From assembly GCA_964620445.1 (NCBI GenBank), contig CAZUHB010000004.1, forward strand, positions 62,001 through 126,000: a DNA stretch of 64,000 nt, in the 5' to 3' direction. Each line of letters opens with the position of its first letter. Position 1 is the first letter of the stretch. The position numbers and the translations under genes were made by a program. The notes under the pieces are model-generated. The model was not told where the DNA came from and made no database searches. It worked only from the letters and a program-made list of their open reading frames with translations. Shown piece after piece: positions 34,727 to 43,295 of the stretch. This DNA comes from CAZUHB01 sp964620445 (lineage in GTDB: Bacteria; Planctomycetota; B15-G4; CAYZWU01).

Positions 34727-35539
34727 GTGGTACGGATCGGTTACTATCAGTTTGCGCCCTCCTTCGGCGAGAAGGATCAAAACCTGGCAAAGGTGGTTCA
34801 CGCGCTGTCCGGTGTCGAGGCCGACATCGTGGTCCTGCCGGAGCTTCCCTTCACGGGGTATCTTTTCCGAGACCGAGCCGAACTCGAAAGCATGGTCGAG
34901 GATCCGTTGCGGTCGCCCATCGTTGAAAGCCTGGCCGGACTCTGCAAGGAGAGGGACTTCTATCTCGTCACCGGCTTTGCCGAACGCGCCGGGGAGAAGT
35001 GTTTCAACAGTGCCCTTCTCATCGGGCCCGAGGGGCATCTTCACACGTACCGGAAGCTCCACCTCTTCTGCGAGGAAAAAAAGATCTTCGACGCGGGGGA
35101 TACTCCTCTCGCCGTGCACACCGTTCGCGGCACCAGGATCGGCATGATGATCTGCTTCGACTGGGCCCTGCCGGAGGTGGCCCGCACCCTGGCGCTCGAG
35201 GGCGCGGACGTGATCTGCCACCCCTCCGATCTGGTCCTCGACTACTGCCAGCAGACCATGGTGTCCCGCTGTATCGAGAATTCCCTTTTCGCCGTGACCG
35301 CGAATCGTCACGGCACGGAGAAGCGACCCCACGGTACGGTCACTTTTACCGGGCGGAGCCAGGTGGTCGAGCCCCGGGGCGAACTCCTGCACCGGAGCGC
35401 CGAGAACTCGGACGAACTCTTTCTGGCCGACGTCGATCCCCGGCGCGCGCGGGACAAGCAGATTACTCCCTGGAACGATCTGCTCGCCGACCGGAGGCCT
35501 GAATTCTACGAGGCCCTCGGCCGAAAGGGGCCGTCATGA
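34727..35539 (+). CDS. Nitrilase-superfamily carbon-nitrogen hydrolase
   Basis: The 270-residue protein has the Glu-Lys-Cys triad of the family: Glu in V-L-P-E-L-P-F-T-G-Y, Lys in Y-R-K-L-H-L-F and Cys in M-I-C-F-D-W-A-L-P-E. The usual length (about 270) and the later S-R-C-I-E-N-S-L-F-A-V-T-A-N-R motif also fit. It hydrolyses an amide or related C-N bond; substrate unknown. The GTG at 34727 has AAGGAGA seven to eight bases upstream. The end overlaps the next sulfatase start by ATGA. Confidence 0.9.
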   Translation: MVRIGYYQFAPSFGEKDQNLAKVVHALSGVEADIVVLPELPFTGYLFRDRAELESMVEDPLRSPIVESLAGLCKERDFYLVTGFAERAGEKCFNSALLIGPEGHLHTYRKLHLFCEEKKIFDAGDTPLAVHTVRGTRIGMMICFDWALPEVARTLALEGADVICHPSDLVLDYCQQTMVSRCIENSLFAVTANRHGTEKRPHGTVTFTGRSQVVEPRGELLHRSAENSDELFLADVDPRRARDKQITPWNDLLADRRPEFYEALGRKGPS

Positions 35540-36948
35540 AACAACACACGAGAAGGGAATTCATCGCGATCGCGGGGTTGGGCGCCGCAACCCTCGGGTT
35601 GACAGGGTGTGCGACGGGCGCCCTCGGCCGCGGGGAGCGTGCGCAAAAACCGAACATCATTCTTTGCATGAGCGATGACCAGGGATGGGGCGACACCGGC
35701 TACAACGGCCACCCCGTTCTGCAGACGCCGCATCTCGATGCCATGAGCCGCGAGGGGATCCGATTCGGACGGTTCTATGCCGGCGCGCCCGTCTGCTCGC
35801 CCACGCGGGGGAGCTGCCTCACCGGACGGCATCCTTACCGCTACGGCATCAAGGGCGCCAACAGCGGCCACATGCCCGAGCGGGAGGTCACCCTCGCCGA
35901 GGTTCTCAAGGCCGAGGGATACACGACGGGCCATTTCGGCAAGTGGCACCTCGGCACCCTGACCACGTCGATCAAGGATTCCAGGCGCGGCAGGCCGGGC
36001 GATCGGACCCACTACGCGCCGCCCTGGGAGCACGGATTCGATGTCTGCTTCTCGACCGAGGCCAAGGTGCCCACGTGGAATCCCATGATCGAGCCGGGCA
36101 CGGTCGACGAACCGTACGGCACCCACTACTGGACCGGTCCAGAGGAACGGGCAACGGAGAACCTCGAGGGCGATGACTCGCGAGTGATCATGGACCGCGT
36201 CGTTCCCTTCATACGCGGCGCGGCGCGCGAGGGGAGACCGTTCTTCGCGGTGATCTGGTTCCACGCGCCCCATCTGCCATGCGTGGCCGGTCCGCGGCAT
36301 CTCGACATGTACGGCCAGAACGCGTACTTCGCCTGCATCACCGCCATGGACGAGCAGGTGGGGCGGCTCAGAAGAGAACTGGCCGATCTCGGCGCGGCCG
36401 GAAACACGATGTTCTGGTTCTGCGCCGACAACGGTCCGGAGGGGAAGAAGTCCACCGGCCAAAACGGCTCGGCCCGATTGCTCCGGGGGCGCAAGCGCAG
36501 CCTTCGCGAAGGGGGGGTGCGCGTGCCCGGTCTGCTCGTCTGGCCGGACAGGATCGGCAGGCCGCGCTCTTTGCACCTCCCCTGCTCGACGAGCGATTAC
36601 TTTCCCACCGTGCTCGATGCGCTCGGACTCGATGGAGCGGACCGGACCGAGCCGCTCGACGGGATCAGCCTCCTTCCCTTCGTGGACGGAAGCGAGGTCG
36701 AGCGCCCCTGTCCGATCGCTTTCGAATCGGGCAGGCAGCTCGCCCTCATCGGCAATCGCTACAAGATCTATTCCGGCGACGGAGGCAAGACGTTCGAGCT
36801 CCACGATCTCGTCGAAGACCCGGCGGAGAGCATCGATCTGTCCGACAAGAAGCCGGAGGTGGTGAGCGCCATGCGCCGCTGCCTCGACGAATGGCGGGAG
36901 TCGTGCCGGGCGAGCCACGGTCAGCGGAGGCGCTCGGAGGAGCGATGA
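35536..36948 (+). CDS. Tat/lipoprotein sulfatase
   Basis: The 470-residue protein begins T-R-R-E-F-I-A-I-A-G and has the lipobox L-T-G-C, so it is probably Tat-exported and lipid-anchored. The formylglycine motif is C-S-P-T-R (in V-C-S-P-T-R-G-S-C); metal-site segments are C-M-S-D-D-Q-G-W-G-D and F-C-A-D-N-G-P-E. It is of the arylsulfatase type. Its ATG overlaps the end of the nitrilase gene, so the two are translationally coupled. Sulfate ester of a sugar is the most likely substrate, given the lyase-like gene elsewhere in the window (inference). Confidence 0.92.
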   Translation: MKQHTRREFIAIAGLGAATLGLTGCATGALGRGERAQKPNIILCMSDDQGWGDTGYNGHPVLQTPHLDAMSREGIRFGRFYAGAPVCSPTRGSCLTGRHPYRYGIKGANSGHMPEREVTLAEVLKAEGYTTGHFGKWHLGTLTTSIKDSRRGRPGDRTHYAPPWEHGFDVCFSTEAKVPTWNPMIEPGTVDEPYGTHYWTGPEERATENLEGDDSRVIMDRVVPFIRGAAREGRPFFAVIWFHAPHLPCVAGPRHLDMYGQNAYFACITAMDEQVGRLRRELADLGAAGNTMFWFCADNGPEGKKSTGQNGSARLLRGRKRSLREGGVRVPGLLVWPDRIGRPRSLHLPCSTSDYFPTVLDALGLDGADRTEPLDGISLLPFVDGSEVERPCPIAFESGRQLALIGNRYKIYSGDGGKTFELHDLVEDPAESIDLSDKKPEVVSAMRRCLDEWRESCRASHGQRRRSEER

Positions 36949-36952
36949 AACC

Positions 36953-37963
36953 TTGAAAACACTTCTTGCCAGGCTGGTCGTTTTGATTGGAATCCTCTTT
37001 CTCCTCGCTGCCGCGGGGAGCGAGGCGGATCCTCCTCTTGCCGGACCCCCCGGCCAGGAGGCTCCCGACGAAACGGACCCCGGGGACGGACTCGCCCCGA
37101 AACGGAAAGTCAGCTTCCAGCTCGAATTCGCCTTCCTCATTCATGGTGTGACGCGGACGATCTACTTCTGCTCCCTCGTTCCCCAGACCATCCCTTCCAG
37201 GCAGACAGTGGACGTGGAGTACTCGATCGCTCCCGACAACGTCTTTTCCGACGGGATGACGCGTTATGCCGTCTGGTTCTTCCAGGAGCCCGCCGACACC
37301 TTTCAGCTCACGATCGAGGTGAACGCCGAGATCTACCGATCGGATCTGACCACGATCCGCTCCAACGGGGGAACCGGTCTCGTGGACGCGGAAACACTGA
37401 AGGAGTTCGTCGCCTCCGAAAAGTGGATCGAGAGCAGCGCCAAATCGATCGTGGCGGCGGCAAAGGACATTCCCGACGGGGAGGACGCGGTATCCACCGC
37501 CCGGAACGTTTTCGATTTCGTTCGGGCGAACGTGAAGTACGGCGGATACAACGCGGAGAACTGCGGAGCGAAAAGGACACTCTCCCTGGGCACGGGCGAT
37601 TGCACCGAGTACAGCGATCTTTTCGTCGCCCTCATGCGAGCCAAGAAGATCCCGGCCCGTGTGGTGACCGGCTGGATGAGCGAGTGGTCGGCGGAAGGAT
37701 CGGGTAAACACAACTGGGTGGAGTTCTATTCCGGCCGATACGGCTGGATCCCCGCCGACGTGCTGCTCGCCGATCAGGGGAGAGCATCCTTCGACAGGCT
37801 GCCGAACGGTTACCTCTATTTCACGCAAAAGCGGAACGACAAGCAGAATCCGGATTTCTGTCTGTGGCGAACCAAGTCCCTCGGCGACCCTGTCACGGTG
37901 GAGGCGGAATGCCGCGTTTTGGAGACCGAGGGCGAAACCCTTCCCGAACCGTCGAGATGGTAG
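36953..37963 (+). CDS. Exported transglutaminase-like (papain-fold) protein
   Basis: The 336-residue protein has a signal peptide (L-V-V-L-I-G-I-L-F-L-L-A-A-A-G). The transglutaminase-core triad is visible: Cys in G-T-G-D-C-T-E-Y-S-D-L-F (about residue 218), His in G-K-H-N-W-V-E-F-Y (about 257) and Asp in Y-G-W-I-P-A-D-V. This family includes cysteine proteases and cross-linking enzymes. TTG at 36953 is used, with GGAGG ten bases upstream; the ATG at 36945 is in another frame and stops at once. Last gene of the sulfatase-selenoprotein operon. Substrate unknown. Confidence 0.8.
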   Translation: MKTLLARLVVLIGILFLLAAAGSEADPPLAGPPGQEAPDETDPGDGLAPKRKVSFQLEFAFLIHGVTRTIYFCSLVPQTIPSRQTVDVEYSIAPDNVFSDGMTRYAVWFFQEPADTFQLTIEVNAEIYRSDLTTIRSNGGTGLVDAETLKEFVASEKWIESSAKSIVAAAKDIPDGEDAVSTARNVFDFVRANVKYGGYNAENCGAKRTLSLGTGDCTEYSDLFVALMRAKKIPARVVTGWMSEWSAEGSGKHNWVEFYSGRYGWIPADVLLADQGRASFDRLPNGYLYFTQKRNDKQNPDFCLWRTKSLGDPVTVEAECRVLETEGETLPEPSRW

Positions 37964-37998
37964 CGTACCGGGCGCCGCAGGCCGCCGAAAGGGTCGGG

Positions 37999-38021
37999 CC
38001 GAATGTCCGGTGGACGTTCGG
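37999..38021. terminator. Strong hairpin ending the sulfatase-selenoprotein operon (terminator-like)
   Basis: CCGAATGTCC and GGACGTTCGG pair over ten bases (one G-T) around a GGT loop. It lies 36 bases after the transglutaminase stop. There is no T-run directly after it, so it may act as an RNA-stability element or a Rho-type boundary instead of a classical terminator. Confidence 0.45.
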
Positions 38022-38152
38022 AAGGTGTTCAGGCTTTATAAAAGATCTTGGATTTGTCGATTGAATCCGGATGAAATGACGTACAAGGCAACTGCGCGAT
38101 CTGTCGCGCCCCGTGTTACATATATGAGGTACGAACATCGATGGAGAAGAGC

Positions 38153-39682
38153 ATGGCACTCAATAGATCAGCCGTGATAGTCGTCTTTCTGGCCGGCATT
38201 TTGTCGATCGCCTGGGCCTTGCCGGAAGAAACCGAAAAGAACACCTTTTTCCCCGCCTGCACAACACCCGAGGAAGAGGGCATCGATTCGGCGATTCTCG
38301 TCGAGATGATCAACGAGATCACGAGGCTGAACGCCGACCTTCACAGCATCATCGTGATCAGGAACGGCCGCTGCGTTCTGGAGAGTTACGTCTTTCCTTA
38401 CGGTCCGGACGAGACTCACAACCTCAAGTCGATCTGCAAGAGCATCATTTCGGCCCTCACCGGAATCGCCCTGCGCGACGAGGTTCTGAAGAGCCTCGAC
38501 CGGACCGTGGCGAGCTATTTTCCCGGCCTTCTCGAGGGGGAGAAGGATGCCCGCAAGAAGGCGATCACCTTGCGCCATCTGCTCACGATGACCTCCGGGA
38601 TCCGGCTCGACGAGGAAGGGCCGGCCATGACACGCATCATCAACAGCGACGACTGGATCAAGAACACTTTCGACATTCCCCTGGTGGCCGATCCCGGCAC
38701 GACGTTCACTTACAGTTCGGCGCTGGCCCACACCATGTCGGTGATCCTCTCCAAATCGAGCGGCAAGAGCCTGCTCGCCTACGCGAAAGCCGTTCTCCTG
38801 GAGCCGCTCGGCATCGAGACCGAGAAGGTTCTGTGGACCACCGACCCGAAGGGTTATCACTACGGGGGGAGCGAGCTCTGGCTCACGCCGCGCGACCTGG
38901 CCAGGTTCGGCTGGCTCTACCTGAACAAGGGAGATTGGTACGGAAAGCAGATCGTCCCCGCCAAGTGGATCGAAGAATCGACCACCAACCACCTGAAGGA
39001 GGGCACTCCGATCCAGTACGGTTACTGGTGGTGGCTCGTGCCTGGCGGCAGCTACGCGGCCAAGGGGTGGGGCGGCCAGGTCATCGCCGTGATTCCGGAC
39101 CAGGAAATGGTCGTGGTCATCACCGGCGCCGATCATGGACTGCCCTCGAGGCTCATCCCGCCCTACGTGATTCGCGCCGTTCTGTCGGACGATCCCCTGC
39201 CGCCCAATCCGGAGGCGTGCCAAGCTCTCGATGAAGCCGTCAAGAAGCTCGCCGCTCCGGATTCGAAACCCCCGGCGGAACTCCCCGAAATCTGCATGAA
39301 GATTTCCGGAAAATCGTGGGAGCTCGAGCAGAACCCGATGCAGTACGAGAGCGTCGGACTCGAGTTCGACGAGAAATCGAAAACGGAGTGCACCCTGGTC
39401 GTGGGGACCCCGAACGGACCGGTTCGGTTCAAGGTGGGACTCGACGATGTCTACAGGATCACCACGACAGGAAACCTGGGAAGCAAACCGGCACGCAATG
39501 CGTGGGCCATGAAAGGCGGATGGAGGGACCCGGAGGCATTCAGTCTCGACGCTCACGAAATGGGGAGTCCCTTGCACATCAAGCTCGATCTTCGATTCAA
39601 GGACGACCAGCTCGAGATCGTCGGTTCGTCCAGGCCTCAGGGGCGGCTCTTTTCCCTGAAGGTGAAGGAATCAGGGGGTTAA
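38153..39682 (+). CDS. Exported serine hydrolase of the beta-lactamase (class C) family
   Basis: The 509-residue protein has a signal peptide (A-V-I-V-V-F-L-A-G-I-L-S-I-A-W-A). The catalytic S-x-x-K is S-I-C-K (in L-K-S-I-C-K-S-I-I-S-A-L) and the Y-x-N-type element is T-Y-S-S-A-L-A. After the roughly 340-residue hydrolase fold comes a 130-residue beta extension. Family members include esterases and D-aminopeptidases; beta-lactamase activity is not implied. Start: ATG at 38153 has GGAGA five bases before it and opens the signal peptide; an in-frame ATG at 38141 is the alternative. Confidence 0.85.
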   Translation: MALNRSAVIVVFLAGILSIAWALPEETEKNTFFPACTTPEEEGIDSAILVEMINEITRLNADLHSIIVIRNGRCVLESYVFPYGPDETHNLKSICKSIISALTGIALRDEVLKSLDRTVASYFPGLLEGEKDARKKAITLRHLLTMTSGIRLDEEGPAMTRIINSDDWIKNTFDIPLVADPGTTFTYSSALAHTMSVILSKSSGKSLLAYAKAVLLEPLGIETEKVLWTTDPKGYHYGGSELWLTPRDLARFGWLYLNKGDWYGKQIVPAKWIEESTTNHLKEGTPIQYGYWWWLVPGGSYAAKGWGGQVIAVIPDQEMVVVITGADHGLPSRLIPPYVIRAVLSDDPLPPNPEACQALDEAVKKLAAPDSKPPAELPEICMKISGKSWELEQNPMQYESVGLEFDEKSKTECTLVVGTPNGPVRFKVGLDDVYRITTTGNLGSKPARNAWAMKGGWRDPEAFSLDAHEMGSPLHIKLDLRFKDDQLEIVGSSRPQGRLFSLKVKESGG

Positions 39683-39687
39683 CCGGA

Positions 39688-41028
39688 GTGTCGTCGAAGA
39701 AGTTCGATTCCCGGAAGCAGACCGAAGCGATTCTGGAAAGTGTTGCCGACGGAGTCTTCACCGTGGACCGCGACTGGCGGATCACCCTCTTCAACCGGGC
39801 CGCGGAGGAGATCACCGGTATTCGCAGCAACGAGGCTGTCGGCCGTTACTGCTGGGAGGTGCTGCGCGCCAGCGTGTGCGAGAACGACTGCGTCCTGCGC
39901 CGCACCATGGAGACGGGCCGGCCGCTCGTGAATCTTCCGATCTTCATCGTGCGGGCCGATGGCAAGCGGATTCCGATCAGCGTCAGCACCGCTCTGCTGA
40001 AGGACGCCTCGGGAGAGATCCTCGGCGGGGTGGAGACCTTTCGCGACCTTTCGCTCGTGGAGGAGCTCCGCCGCGAACTGAAGGAGAGCCGCTCCCTGGG
40101 CGACATCGTGAGCAAGAATCCCAAGATGATCCAGCTCATGGAAATCTTGCCGCGCATCGCGGAGAGCGAGAGCACCTTCCTCATCGAGGGCAAGAGTGGC
40201 ACGGGAAAGGAGATCTTCGCACGCGTGGCCCACGAGCTGAGTCCTCGAGCGCGCAAACCGTTCGTGGCGCTCAACTGCGGCGCCCTGCCCGACGAACTTC
40301 TCGAGAGCGAGCTCTTCGGTTACAAGGCGGGCGCTTTCACCGACGCGCGCACCGACCGACCGGGCCGCTTCGCTGCCGCCCAGGGGGGGACGCTTTTTCT
40401 GGACGAGATCGGCGATGTGTCGCACGCCATGCAAGCCAAGCTCTTGCGCGTCTTGCAGGAGCGGCAGTACGAGCCCCTCGGATCGACCGAATCGGTCGAC
40501 GTGGACGTTCGCATCATCGCGGCCACGAACAAGAACCTGAAGAGCCTGGTGAAAAAAGAGAAGTTCCGCGAAGACCTTTTTTACCGGATCAATGTGGTGC
40601 GCATGGTGCTTCCGCCTCTGTCAGAGAGGAGGGAAGATATTTCGCTCCTGGTGGAGCACTTCGTGGAGCGCTTCAACAGGCTCCAGTCCCGCCACATCCA
40701 CGGCGCCACCCTCGAAACCTTGTCCGTCCTTACGCGCCACGACTGGCCCGGCAATGTGCGCGAGTTGGAGAACGCGATCGAGCACGCCTTCATCCTCTGC
40801 CGGGGAGACTGGATCGAGGCCAAGCACCTGCCCGAGCAACTCGTCCCGGAAGAGACGACCCAGTCGGTGGGTGGCGGATTGACTCTCGCAGACCTCGAGG
40901 CCCGCGCAATCAGCGAGAGTCTGGAACGGAACGAATACAGGCGCATGGCCACGGCCCGCGAACTGGGTATCGACAAGAACACGCTGCGGCGGAAGATTCT
41001 CAAGTACAACATTCCTCTACCACACTAG
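39688..41028 (+). CDS. Sigma-54-dependent activator with N-terminal PAS domain (ORP-like regulator)
   Basis: The 446-residue protein has a PAS domain at about residues 12-120. An AAA+ sigma-54 activator domain follows at 145-380, with Walker A G-K-S-G-T-G-K-E, the sigma-54-contacting loop G-A-F-T-D-A, and Walker B-type F-L-D-E-I-G-D. A Fis-type HTH ends it (A-R-E-L-G-I-D-K-N-T-L-R-R-K). The PAS domain holds C-W-E-V-L-R-A-S-V-C-E-N-D-C, suggesting sensing through cysteines or a metal. No receiver domain, so it is not a standard response regulator. The GTG at 39688 follows the hydrolase stop by six bases. It lies directly before the ORP-like operon and its candidate sigma-54 promoter, so it is probably its activator. 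Confidence 0.9.
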   Translation: MSSKKFDSRKQTEAILESVADGVFTVDRDWRITLFNRAAEEITGIRSNEAVGRYCWEVLRASVCENDCVLRRTMETGRPLVNLPIFIVRADGKRIPISVSTALLKDASGEILGGVETFRDLSLVEELRRELKESRSLGDIVSKNPKMIQLMEILPRIAESESTFLIEGKSGTGKEIFARVAHELSPRARKPFVALNCGALPDELLESELFGYKAGAFTDARTDRPGRFAAAQGGTLFLDEIGDVSHAMQAKLLRVLQERQYEPLGSTESVDVDVRIIAATNKNLKSLVKKEKFREDLFYRINVVRMVLPPLSERREDISLLVEHFVERFNRLQSRHIHGATLETLSVLTRHDWPGNVRELENAIEHAFILCRGDWIEAKHLPEQLVPEETTQSVGGGLTLADLEARAISESLERNEYRRMATARELGIDKNTLRRKILKYNIPLPH

Positions 41029-41082
41029 GCGGTGTGGCCCTCCGACTGACCAATGGTTGTTCGATTTCCCCCTGTTGAGTGT

Positions 41083-41134
41083 GGTGCAAAATTCACCTAT
41101 CGCGAATTCATGTGGGTGCAAAATGAACCTATCG
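41083..41134 (+). promoter_or_regulatory. Paired upstream activator sites for the ORP-like operon
   Basis: Two near-identical 20-base elements, GGTGCAAAATTCACCTATCG at 41083-41102 and GGTGCAAAATGAACCTATCG at 41115-41134, start 32 bases apart, close to three helical turns. GGTG/CACC arms make the first an imperfect palindrome. They lie 93-145 bases before the -24 element. This is the standard arrangement of sites for a sigma-54 activator. Confidence 0.6.
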
Positions 41135-41225
41135 GGTGGTGAGCAACGACCCACATGAAATTGGTGTGTATTTGATAACTTGTTAAATATTAATAGGTAA
41201 AGGATATTATTTGTTTTTTGTCTCT

Positions 41226-41243
41226 TGGGAATAGCAGTTGCGT
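41226..41243 (+). promoter_or_regulatory. Candidate sigma-54 (-24/-12) promoter of the ORP-like operon
   Basis: GG at 41228-41229 and TTGC with GC at 41240-41241 are in exact -24/-12 spacing (ten bases between the dinucleotides). The -24 part is only partly conserved (TTGGGAATA). Transcription would start near 41253, giving a very short leader, just before the ribosome-binding site at 41255. Confidence 0.45.
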
Positions 41244-41265
41244 TCCTTTTGTGCGGAGAAACAAA

Positions 41266-41649
41266 ATGTTGATTGCCGCACCTGTTTTCAGATCCAGGAT
41301 TTCGCCGGTCTTTGACGTGGCCCAAACCATTCTCATCGCGACGATCGTTGATGGATGCGAAACAGCGAGAAAAGAGATCTCTCTGAACGGATTGGGACCC
41401 CGGCGCCGTGTCGCGCTCCTCGCGCGCGAGGGAACGGACGCGCTGATTTGCGGGGCGATCACCAGCCATTCGCAGCAACTCGTCGAGACCGTTGGAATCA
41501 GGATCCATCCAGGCATCGCGGGAGACGTGGAGCAGGTCCTGTTTGCCTTTTGCCGGAATCGGCTCGATCGAGCCGACTTTCGCATGCCGGGCTGCTGCAG
41601 GAAACCCCATTTTCGAGGGCGGGGCCGGAGATTCATCGACCGTCGATAG
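41266..41649 (+). CDS. DiNase/FeMo-co (NifX-like) family protein, ORP-type cluster
   Basis: The 127-residue protein fits the dinitrogenase iron-molybdenum cofactor-binding family: R-I-S-P-V-F-D-V-A near the start and an A-L-I-C-G-A-I-T-S-H-S turn in the middle, typical of the ribonuclease-H-like fold that binds metal-sulfur clusters. The end is Cys- and Arg-rich (M-P-G-C-C-R-K-P-H-F-R-G-R-G), a tail that resembles cluster-binding members. ATG 41266 follows GGAGAA by five bases. First gene of the operon. Likely carries or inserts a metal-sulfur cofactor. Confidence 0.75.
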   Translation: MLIAAPVFRSRISPVFDVAQTILIATIVDGCETARKEISLNGLGPRRRVALLAREGTDALICGAITSHSQQLVETVGIRIHPGIAGDVEQVLFAFCRNRLDRADFRMPGCCRKPHFRGRGRRFIDRR

Positions 41650-41665
41650 ATACGAAAGGGAAGTC

Positions 41666-42031
41666 ATGAAGATCGCTGTTTCGAGCCAGGGTAAAGATCT
41701 GGAAAGTCTCGTCGATCCACGCTTCGGCAGGGCCCGGTTTTTTCTGATCGTCGATATCGAAACGGACCACCTTGCGGCGTGTGAGAACTCACAGAGCGTC
41801 AATGCTCTTCAGGGCGCGGGCATACAGGCGGCCGATACGGTGGCGCGGCAAGGAGCGAGTGCTCTCTTGACCGGACACTGCGGCCCGAAAGCTTTCAGGG
41901 CGCTCACGGCAGCCGGTATCGAGGTGTACGCCAATGTTTCCGGCTCCGTGCGCGACGCCGTGGAGAAGTTCAAGCAGGGCAAGTACGAGCGGGCGGCGGG
42001 CCCCGACGTGCAAGGCCACTGGAACGGATAG
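41666..42031 (+). CDS. DiNase/FeMo-co family protein (ORP/NifX-like)
   Basis: The 121-residue protein starts M-K-I-A-V-S-S-Q-G and has D-P-R-F-G-R-A and L-L-T-G-H-C-G-P-K-A, family signatures; ends in a G-K-Y motif. Orange protein of Desulfovibrio, which binds a Mo-Cu-S cluster, is of this family and length. Whether this copy binds such a cluster is unknown. AAAGGG precedes the ATG; 16 bases after the previous gene. Confidence 0.85.
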   Translation: MKIAVSSQGKDLESLVDPRFGRARFFLIVDIETDHLAACENSQSVNALQGAGIQAADTVARQGASALLTGHCGPKAFRALTAAGIEVYANVSGSVRDAVEKFKQGKYERAAGPDVQGHWNG

Positions 42032-42045
42032 GAAAGGAGTTTGCC

Positions 42046-42432
42046 ATGCCTCGAGGAGACAGAACTGGACCGGCCGGGCAGGGACCGAAGACGGGCCGAG
42101 GAGCGGGATACTGTTCGGGCAGCGACATGCCGGGATTCGAGAGTGGGCGCACGCGATTCGGTCCTGGCCGCGGACCGGGCTTTGGCCGTGGCTTCGGGCC
42201 TCCCTTTGCGTCCGAGATGGATCCCGGCCGGAGGGCGGGCTGGAGCTGGGGCAGACCTTTCACAAGCTGGTGCCGGTGCCTCTGGGACAGGTTTTCGGGA
42301 TCAGCCTCACCATCGCGGCGCGATGAGCTGGAGGGGCTGAAACAGGAAGCCGCCAACATGGAGGAAACGCTCGACCGGATCAAAGAGCGCATCGACGAAC
42401 TCGAGTCGGAAAAACAGACACAAGAGAACTGA
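42046..42432 (+). CDS. DUF5320-like Gly/Arg-rich protein
   Basis: The 128-residue protein opens M-P-R-G-D-R-T-G-P and G-P-K-T-G-R-G-A-G-Y-C, the mark of the DUF5320 type, small proteins found beside DiNase/Mrp genes in anaerobes. A Gly-Phe-Arg-rich middle and a charged coiled coil at the end (E-G-L-K-Q-E-A ... I-K-E-R-I-D-E-L) follow. Role unknown; position points to the same cofactor system. AAAGGAG precedes the ATG. Confidence 0.8.
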   Translation: MPRGDRTGPAGQGPKTGRGAGYCSGSDMPGFESGRTRFGPGRGPGFGRGFGPPFASEMDPGRRAGWSWGRPFTSWCRCLWDRFSGSASPSRRDELEGLKQEAANMEETLDRIKERIDELESEKQTQEN

Positions 42433-42446
42433 TTGGATCGGGGACC

Positions 42447-43295
42447 ATGAAGATAGCGGTGGCGAGCGGCAAGGGTGGAACGGGCAAGACCACGATCGCC
42501 TCGAGTCTTGCTCTTTGCCTCGCCGACAACCGGCACGGCGTGACCTTTGTCGACTGCGACGTCGAGGAACCGAACGGATTCATCTTTCTGAAGCCGACGG
42601 TCGAGAGTTCCGAGACCGCCTCCGTGCCCGTGCCGGTCGTGAACGAAGCCCTGTGCACGGCGTGCGCCGAATGTGGCCGGATCTGCCGGTTCAGCGCGAT
42701 CGTCTGCCTCGGCGGCGCGGCCGTGACCTTCCCCGAGCTTTGCAAGGGATGCGGCGGTTGCTCGCTGGTGTGTGATGACGGAGCGATAACCGAGACCGGA
42801 CGGGTCGTGGGAAAGATCGAATCGGGTTCGTCAGGGCGGCTCGGATTTCTTCACGGAAAGCTCCGGGTCGGAGAGGCCATGTCCCCGCCCTTGATCCGGC
42901 GGCTCAAGAGCAAGATTCCGGCCGAGGGGATCTTCATCCTCGATGCGCCCCCGGGCACGTCTTGCCCCGTGGTCGAAACGATCCGTGGGTGCGATTTCGT
43001 TCTCCTCGTGACCGAACCCACTCCCTTCGGCCTCAACGACCTCGAGCTGGCCGTGGAGATGGTTCGCCTCCTTTGCGTCCCCTTTGCGGTCGGCGTCAAC
43101 CGGATCGGGTCGGGCGACGACCGGGTCGAGCGGTTTTGCCGGAGGGAGGACATTCCGATCCTCTTCGAGCTGGAAGACGACCGCCGGATCGCCGCGGCCT
43201 ACTCGCGCGGCGAACCCCTGATCAGAGCGCTTCCCGAGTACGGCAGGCTTTTCGAGAAACTGGGAACCGGTCTTCTGATGGAGAAATCGGCGTGA
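42447..43295 (+). CDS. MinD-superfamily P-loop ATPase with inserted ferredoxin domain (first of pair)
   Basis: The 282-residue protein has the deviant Walker A G-K-G-G-T-G-K-T at residue 9. Two [4Fe-4S]-type Cys sets are inserted at about 70-110 (C-T-A-C-A-E-C-G-R-I-C and C-K-G-C-G-G-C-S-L-V-C). The switch D-A-P-P-G-T-S-C-P is at about 170. Such ATPases with ferredoxin inserts are part of the Desulfovibrio ORP complex and related electron-transfer or cluster-insertion systems. Start overlaps nothing; 14 bases after the DUF5320 gene. Confidence 0.9.
   Translation: MKIAVASGKGGTGKTTIASSLALCLADNRHGVTFVDCDVEEPNGFIFLKPTVESSETASVPVPVVNEALCTACAECGRICRFSAIVCLGGAAVTFPELCKGCGGCSLVCDDGAITETGRVVGKIESGSSGRLGFLHGKLRVGEAMSPPLIRRLKSKIPAEGIFILDAPPGTSCPVVETIRGCDFVLLVTEPTPFGLNDLELAVEMVRLLCVPFAVGVNRIGSGDDRVERFCRREDIPILFELEDDRRIAAAYSRGEPLIRALPEYGRLFEKLGTGLLMEKSA

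Noticed and set aside
39316..39687. Longer N-terminus for the first sigma-54 activator
   Set aside because: These codons overlap the end of the serine hydrolase in another frame and are Arg-rich; the PAS domain begins right after GTG 39688.
42962..43291. Upstream extension of the second MinD-ferredoxin ATPase
   Set aside because: The extra 110 codons overlap the first ATPase and precede the Walker A motif that should be at the N-terminus; GTG at 43292 overlaps the previous stop as expected in coupled genes.
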